From positions 22,382,001 to 22,446,000 of the forward strand of contig JABWDB010000004.1 in the NCBI GenBank assembly GCA_019614645.1: a stretch of DNA of 64,000 bases, read 5' to 3'. The translations under genes were made by a program, and so were the position numbers. This document shows, in pieces, positions 59,436 through 64,000 of this stretch. This stretch comes from Stratiolaelaps scimitus. Lineage: Eukaryota; Arthropoda; Arachnida; Mesostigmata; Laelapidae. Numbering within the stretch: the stretch's first letter is position 1; every line of letters begins with the position of its first letter. Under the pieces are notes generated by a model. The model was not told where the DNA came from. It saw only the letters and a list, made by a program, of their open reading frames with translations, and did not search any database.

Positions 59436-62400
59436 ATGCTACCTGACGAACCTTCGCAGCCGGTGAACCTTGCGTCGAAAACCGCACATGAAGTGAAGTT
59501 TCTTGATGCTGTAGATATACAAAGTGACAGTAAAGCTACAAGAGGGGAGTGTGATAGTAGTGCAGGCCTTGGTAACTTGTGGAAGGATCAAAATCTCGTT
59601 GATTCGTCGGCGCCTTCTAGCAGAAATTCAACGCAGCCAATACGGCGAAAAAGTACCAGCAAACAACCGTTGAGGGGGTCACCAAAAACCTCTGATGTCC
59701 CTGAGTCGAGCTCGGCTGCGGTCGTAGAATCGAAGGCGAAAGAGAACGTCATAATCAAGACGCCCGTTGGATCCAGGGTTTGTCTCGTACATATTTTTGG
59801 TTTGTCTCTACAAATGGTTGGGATACTGGTAGAAGTGGCAGTTAGTTGTGTATAAATGTGCATCGAAAGTAGTCTCGAAATGTTTATTGTTTGTCGCAGA
59901 ATTTTCTATAGGCTATATAACATGTACTAGCAGGCTGTCGTAGTATTGTAGATAGCGGGTTCAATATCAAAGAGTTTTGCCTGTAAAATAGGAAGCGCGA
60001 AGGCAAACTGTGATTCCCGATGACACTGTCTGGTGTCAATGAGCTATTGAGGTTAAGAAGTTCAAAATAGTAATTGAACGTTTCAATAAAAAGGTTGGCG
60101 CGGTTCCACGGTTTCTTCACGGTTACAACCTTGTGCGAACGCAGTCTCAAGGACAACCTTCTTAGAAGGACACTAGTCTCTCCCAGCCCAAGAGGTTATG
60201 GTAACTGGTACAGCAGTTTCCCCTTCGAACATCTAATGATAGGTGTTGTAGTAAAAGGATATTGCTCGTTTGTCTCCCGTAGTGGCGACAAACGAGTCTG
60301 GCCTACAAGAAGAATATTCATTCTTCTAATAGGTTGGTTGTAGGGAATCAGGACCGCCTAAGGTCTCGAAATCAAGTCGACAGGGGCCAAGACCGCCTAA
60401 GGTCTCGAATGCAAATGGACTTAGCAGGCCATGATGATCTTTCGAGATTACCGGCTCTCCGCACCAGTTACATCAACAGCTACAGCTAACTAGTCAGACC
60501 CCAAGGCGCAGGCCTTCGCAGATTCGAAAAGGAATGTCGTCAAGAACAGGATCCAAAATCGAAGAGCGCATTCAACCATCCTCCAGCACCGTGGCTCGTG
60601 ACTGCAAGAAGGTGAGCTTTCAAGATGTGATTTTGGCCCCTGGGGTTCCTGATGAAGCTCGTCTGTCCAAGCTCTATGGCTATGCTATCTTCTTACAGGA
60701 ACGCGACCAAGAATTCCTGTTTTGTTTAAGGCGCCTTGTTTAGTTGCGACGAAATCTATATATGCACATCAGAGGAACGGCTGTCTCGACCAGGGCGATC
60801 ACCGGTGTGAGTGACGAGGCCTGGCAAATCATGGTGGAGCAGTTATCCGATGAACACTCCGTACACCCAGTGCCCCCGTACGGATGGGTAGATAGGAATA
60901 CACGACCGCTGCCAGTGTAAGTTGCGTATTGAGAAGCGTTGTAAGGGCATGTTCCAGGACTCCGGCATCTGTGAAAACATGTTGCATTTCCGGGATTGAG
61001 ACATAGACCAATAATTTACTCAAAATTAAGTACGTGGTCAACATCTTATGCAACAGTTGCGAGGTCACCCGCTCTGGACAAAGCAGAAAAGGGCCCGTAT
61101 GGAGTTCCCCCAAGAATTGAATATTATGGCGGTGTTTGAAAACGCGTGCCGCGTGGGCCGTTACTTGTGCTCCCGGGCTTTTCACGCCTTCGTAGATTGG
61201 ATCCTAGAAGCTCCTTTATCTATTTTTCCCTTAGCTGTGATACGTCGGATGGTATTAAAACAAGCCCGTATTAAAACGAGCCCGACTCGGAAGACAGCTC
61301 GTCTCATCTCCGCCGGCGCTCTTCCATTTCGCAAAAGATCGACGACCTCTGGTAATGCTTCACAGAAGACTGTCGAGAGTGCTCCTAGTGGCTGGGTGAT
61401 ATGGTCCTTAAAGTTACGCGGGCGGATACGTCTGTCCGGGCCGGATGGCGGATGAAATACTGACAGCCCATATAATCTCCAAGGTATCCAAGATATCGGG
61501 ATGTTTTCGGACACTTGCGAAGAACTTTGTGAAAATGTCGATTTTACGTAAGGATGTCTCGTGGAGGACGGTTACCAAAATACGGAAATATTAGATGATG
61601 CATTTAATTTGAGCACGCTTACAGAATAGTGCTTTCCTTCAAACGTCTTGCTTGTGGTCAACATACTAGAATTTGATACTTTATGTATGTCATAGAGGTG
61701 CAGGTTTACCTTTAAAATGTTCAAAGGCTGAACATTTCGATAGGCATTTAGTACGGCATTCCTATTTATTCAGAGGTCGGCTCTTGGCAATATTTTGATC
61801 CTTTTTCTCCATTGATTTAATGTTAGATGAGAGAACACCAAAGTTGTCACCATAAAATGGAATTTATACTTTTTTTCGTGATCTACACAACTTGATGACT
61901 GACCCCGGAGAATGACCACGAATTATTTATTTTCCTTTGAGGTCCAATGTTTAGAATTTGTGTACTAATCTAAGCTATATTCAGGTATTAGATATCGAAT
62001 CATGGTGCTTCATTCGACATTACAACAAACCATACAAAATACGTCTCGTGGACACACATACATTACAAAGATCATTTACTGTCCTCGCTGATAGCCATTT
62101 CCATTTCTGCGATTCTAGACAGCTACCGACACCAAGGGCGGCCGTATCACAAGAGTACAAAAGCCTTGCGTCTCGCTTACCGGTGTCATTATCATTGTTC
62201 TATTCATCGTGATCCTCGTAGAAGCGTGGCAATTCGGCTCGTTCAAATTACCTCATCGGACTAGGGGCCGTCTAGAGCCAGTAACACCGGCAGCGGAGGT
62301 TAGTACACTCCGGCTGCGTTTTCATTATTTCTCTCGAGTGGGTGATCAATCAAAGATGGAACCATTGAAAATCTTCCTATAGGAGTAGTTTCTTAATATT

Positions 62401-63775
62401 GAGAGAGGAACATGCGTGTTAGGAGTTACTTGTCGTTTGGTGTGCAATGAGCTACACGAAAGACTAAATAGTTCGTATTTATGTGAAACGGTAACCACTG
62501 ACTGTTTTCCACTGGTTTGTTTGGCTGCGTTTTGGCTGCTTGATGACGAAGTTATCGATTCACTGGAGCGCAACATGAAACATAGCTCCTAGCGAGCTTC
62601 AACTCATGAGCATACGTATTCCTAATTATGAGCGGATTGAGTTGAAAGGCTATTTTCAATATATATATATACATTCACGGGAATTATATAATTCCCGAAT
62701 TATATAATAATTATATAATTATATATATATACATATATAACACGGGAATCGTGTACGTTACATTACGCTCATTATTCCCGTGAATTTATGAATATATATT
62801 TATATATATATATTCATAATTCGTTCATTTTATTTGATATATACAAACCTATATCCAAAATATGATACGGACACGCAACACGTTCTTACTAAACGGCGGT
62901 ATCGTGCGGCTTCGATTTATCTGCAGAGATTTGATTATAGAGGTTTGGATGATTGGTGTCCGTACAACACTGAAAATGGAGGTGCTATACAGCTGGCGGA
63001 TTCAGGACGCTACTGGAGTGAGGTTTCAGTCGACACGATGTTTAATGAACTGCATAAATATCAACAAACCTTTAAAGCCACTGTGAACCTTATGCTATCT
63101 ACGAAGTTACTTGAAGCTGCTCAATCGGGCGCCATCGGAATCCTGTTTGACCTCCCTCAAAATGTACTCACTGTAGCCTGTGTAGACATCGGTGGCAAGA
63201 AACTGATTGCTGGCGAAGCACCTACAAGGGATGTCAATAAGTGAGGTGCTATTACTGTTTGTTGATTAACCCATTTAAGTTGTGCTAAGCCTCATATTTT
63301 TAATATTCATAATCGAATTGTCACGATGAGTAACTGTTCGTTTTGAAATCTCAGAGAAAACTATAGTCCTTGTTCGTTGCATAATGACGTACAGTACCTT
63401 CCTAAAGTGATATAGGGTTCTCCTACCTTCTGGCCCCTCAGTTGAAATTCTCAGCCCGTTTATTGCGCTGCCGGAATTAAAAATTGTCAATGTTTGTTGA
63501 ATCAATGCAACATGAAATGATGTACTATTTTTTTTGTTTTTCAATCTAGCAAACATTATACCCACCTGGGTGTCCGACAGCAAAAACTTGGAATTGTGAT
63601 CATACACAAAAGACGCATTACACAGGAACCATTTTGCCACTTCTGTCAACGCCACATAATTTGGGGCACCTACACCGAAAGGCTTACAATACACTATTGC
63701 TCATCAGGAGAGAGGTTCCGGAAGATCCACGTTCGTTCGTTCATCCCAGTCCATTCTGTTGAGTGCTTGCGTTGA
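59436..63775 (+). CDS. Tandem gene B: paralog of gene A, single-pass membrane protein (family unknown)
   Basis: Exons 59436-59777, 60522-60611 (less certain), 62119-62298, 62927-63240 and possibly 63550-63775. Exon 1 (114 codons, Ser/Lys/Arg-rich tail) ends at a GTTTGT donor in phase 0, as in gene A. The 90-nt exon (phase 0-0, donor AAG/GTGAGC) adds SRTGSKIEERIQPSSSTVAR. The TM exon (60 codons) carries VIIIVLFIVILVEAWQFGSF. The ectodomain exon (314 nt) begins RFDYRGLDDWCPYN and ends KLIAGEAPTRDVNK. A following exon with a T-rich acceptor (TTTTTCAATCTAG) joins in the required phase 2 and stays open 74 codons to TGA 63773-63775. Intron 3 holds a large AT-rich inverted-repeat cluster. Gene order, exon phases and lengths match gene A, so the pair arose by tandem duplication. 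The locus may continue beyond the window. Confidence 0.55.
60352..60410 (+). repeat. Two-copy tandem repeat in gene B intron
   Basis: GACCGCCTAAGGTCTCGAA occurs twice, 39 bp apart, about 120 bp before the 90-nt exon. Confidence 0.7.
60700..61520. other. Unassigned long open frames in gene B intron
   Basis: A 135-codon plus frame (61048-61455) overlaps 110- and 118-codon minus frames. An exon-like plus block near 60,770-60,920 reads VSDEAWQIMVEQLSDEHSV. Composition is less AT-rich than the flanks. I see no retrotransposon motif; an old insertion or lost exon is possible. Confidence 0.25.
62119..62298 (+). CDS. Gene B transmembrane exon
   Basis: 180 nt, phase 0-0, acceptor GATTCTAG, donor GTTAGT. 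The TM helix and Trp-rich motif align with gene A exon 2. It is cut into short frames by its missing Met, so it is easily overlooked. Confidence 0.6.
62655..62820. repeat. AT-rich nested inverted-repeat cluster (MITE- or cruciform-like)
   Basis: ATTCACGGGAAT at 62673-62684 is mirrored by ATTCCCGTGAAT at 62774-62785. Inside lies a perfect 18-bp palindrome (GGGAATTATATAATTCCC, 62680-62697). A further TATGAATATATA-type palindrome is at about 62,788-62,818. The set can form several stacked hairpins. It sits 107 bp before the gene B ectodomain exon. Confidence 0.7.
62927..63240 (+). CDS. Gene B conserved ectodomain exon
   Basis: 314 nt after acceptor TTATCTGCAG; aligns along its whole length with 57021-57334, identical at about a third of positions by eye, including DDWCP and LIAGE. 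Confidence 0.65.
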
Positions 63776-64000
63776 AGTTCATCCTTTTTCGGTTCCTTGG
63801 ACGGGTGTGGCAGTGTTCCTTTTGTTAAACAAAAGAGTTTCGTTTCAGTCCAACTTGTTGAGTGAGTCTGTCAGGGAATGTTTCGTCTTTTGGAGTCCTT
63901 ACCCGAATCGACACGAGACATACTTCCGCTGAGTTTGTATTGGCTTTTCGCGTCTCGTTACGAGTGATTCCGTTGAAGTTTATCAAACAGATACTGACCC
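63776..64000. other. Right end of window
   Basis: No gene is visible. Short T-rich sequence with repeated GTTGAGTG motifs; more of the tandem cluster may lie beyond. Confidence 0.4.

Noticed and set aside
61048..61455. 135-codon plus frame in the gene B intron as a separate gene
   Set aside because: No motif, no good splice sites in phase with gene B, and both strands are open over the same stretch, so coding sense is undecided.

Overview
This is a window of an arthropod-like animal nuclear genome. Introns are GT-AG and range from about 60 bp to about 7 kb, (TA)n, (CT)n/(GA)n and CGG microsatellites are abundant, and a decayed LINE and tRNA-derived SINE-like pieces are present. There is no operon structure and no bacterial signal. 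The MyoD-type protein is closest to what I remember of arthropod nautilus. A chelicerate such as a parasitiform mite is a plausible source, but that is inference only.

Layout. 1-3.5 kb: intergenic sequence with two tRNA-like SINE pieces. 3.6-4.8 kb (+): a single-exon AGC kinase of the PKA/PKG type that has lost both the beta-3 lysine and the DFG glycine and starts with an N-myristoylation-like Met-Gly; it looks like an intronless pseudokinase. 5-12.9 kb: AT-rich sequence that I read as the long 3' UTR and downstream flank of the next gene. 12.9-22.6 kb (-): a complete nine-coding-exon TRIM71/LIN-41/wech gene (RING, two B-boxes, coiled coil, filamin, six NHL repeats; 737 aa). Every exon phase joins. 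22.6-37 kb: the spacer between the divergent TRIM71 and MyoD genes, with GAGA-type dinucleotide tracts, CGG-rich islands, a perfect 24-bp palindrome and an APE-endonuclease LINE relic. 37-52.6 kb (+): a complete five-coding-exon MyoD/nautilus gene (393 aa) that includes a 76-nt exon isolated between 7.2-kb and 4.6-kb introns. 50.9-51.7 kb (-): three phase-compatible exon-like blocks inside the last MyoD intron, possibly a nested antisense gene. 55.3-64 kb (+): two tandem paralogous genes for single-pass membrane proteins that I do not recognise. They share a transmembrane exon (177 and 180 nt) and a 'DDWCP' ectodomain exon of exactly 314 nt in both copies.

Main result. About 2.9 kb downstream of the TRIM71 stop, on the mRNA strand, there is a near-perfect let-7 target site. 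It pairs with let-7 nucleotides 1-9 and 13-22, separated by a small internal loop. This is the classic let-7/lin-41 heterochronic circuit, readable from sequence alone. It also implies a 3' UTR of at least 2.9 kb. TRIM71 (timing and proliferation) and MyoD (muscle commitment) stand head to head here with about 14.4 kb between their start codons.
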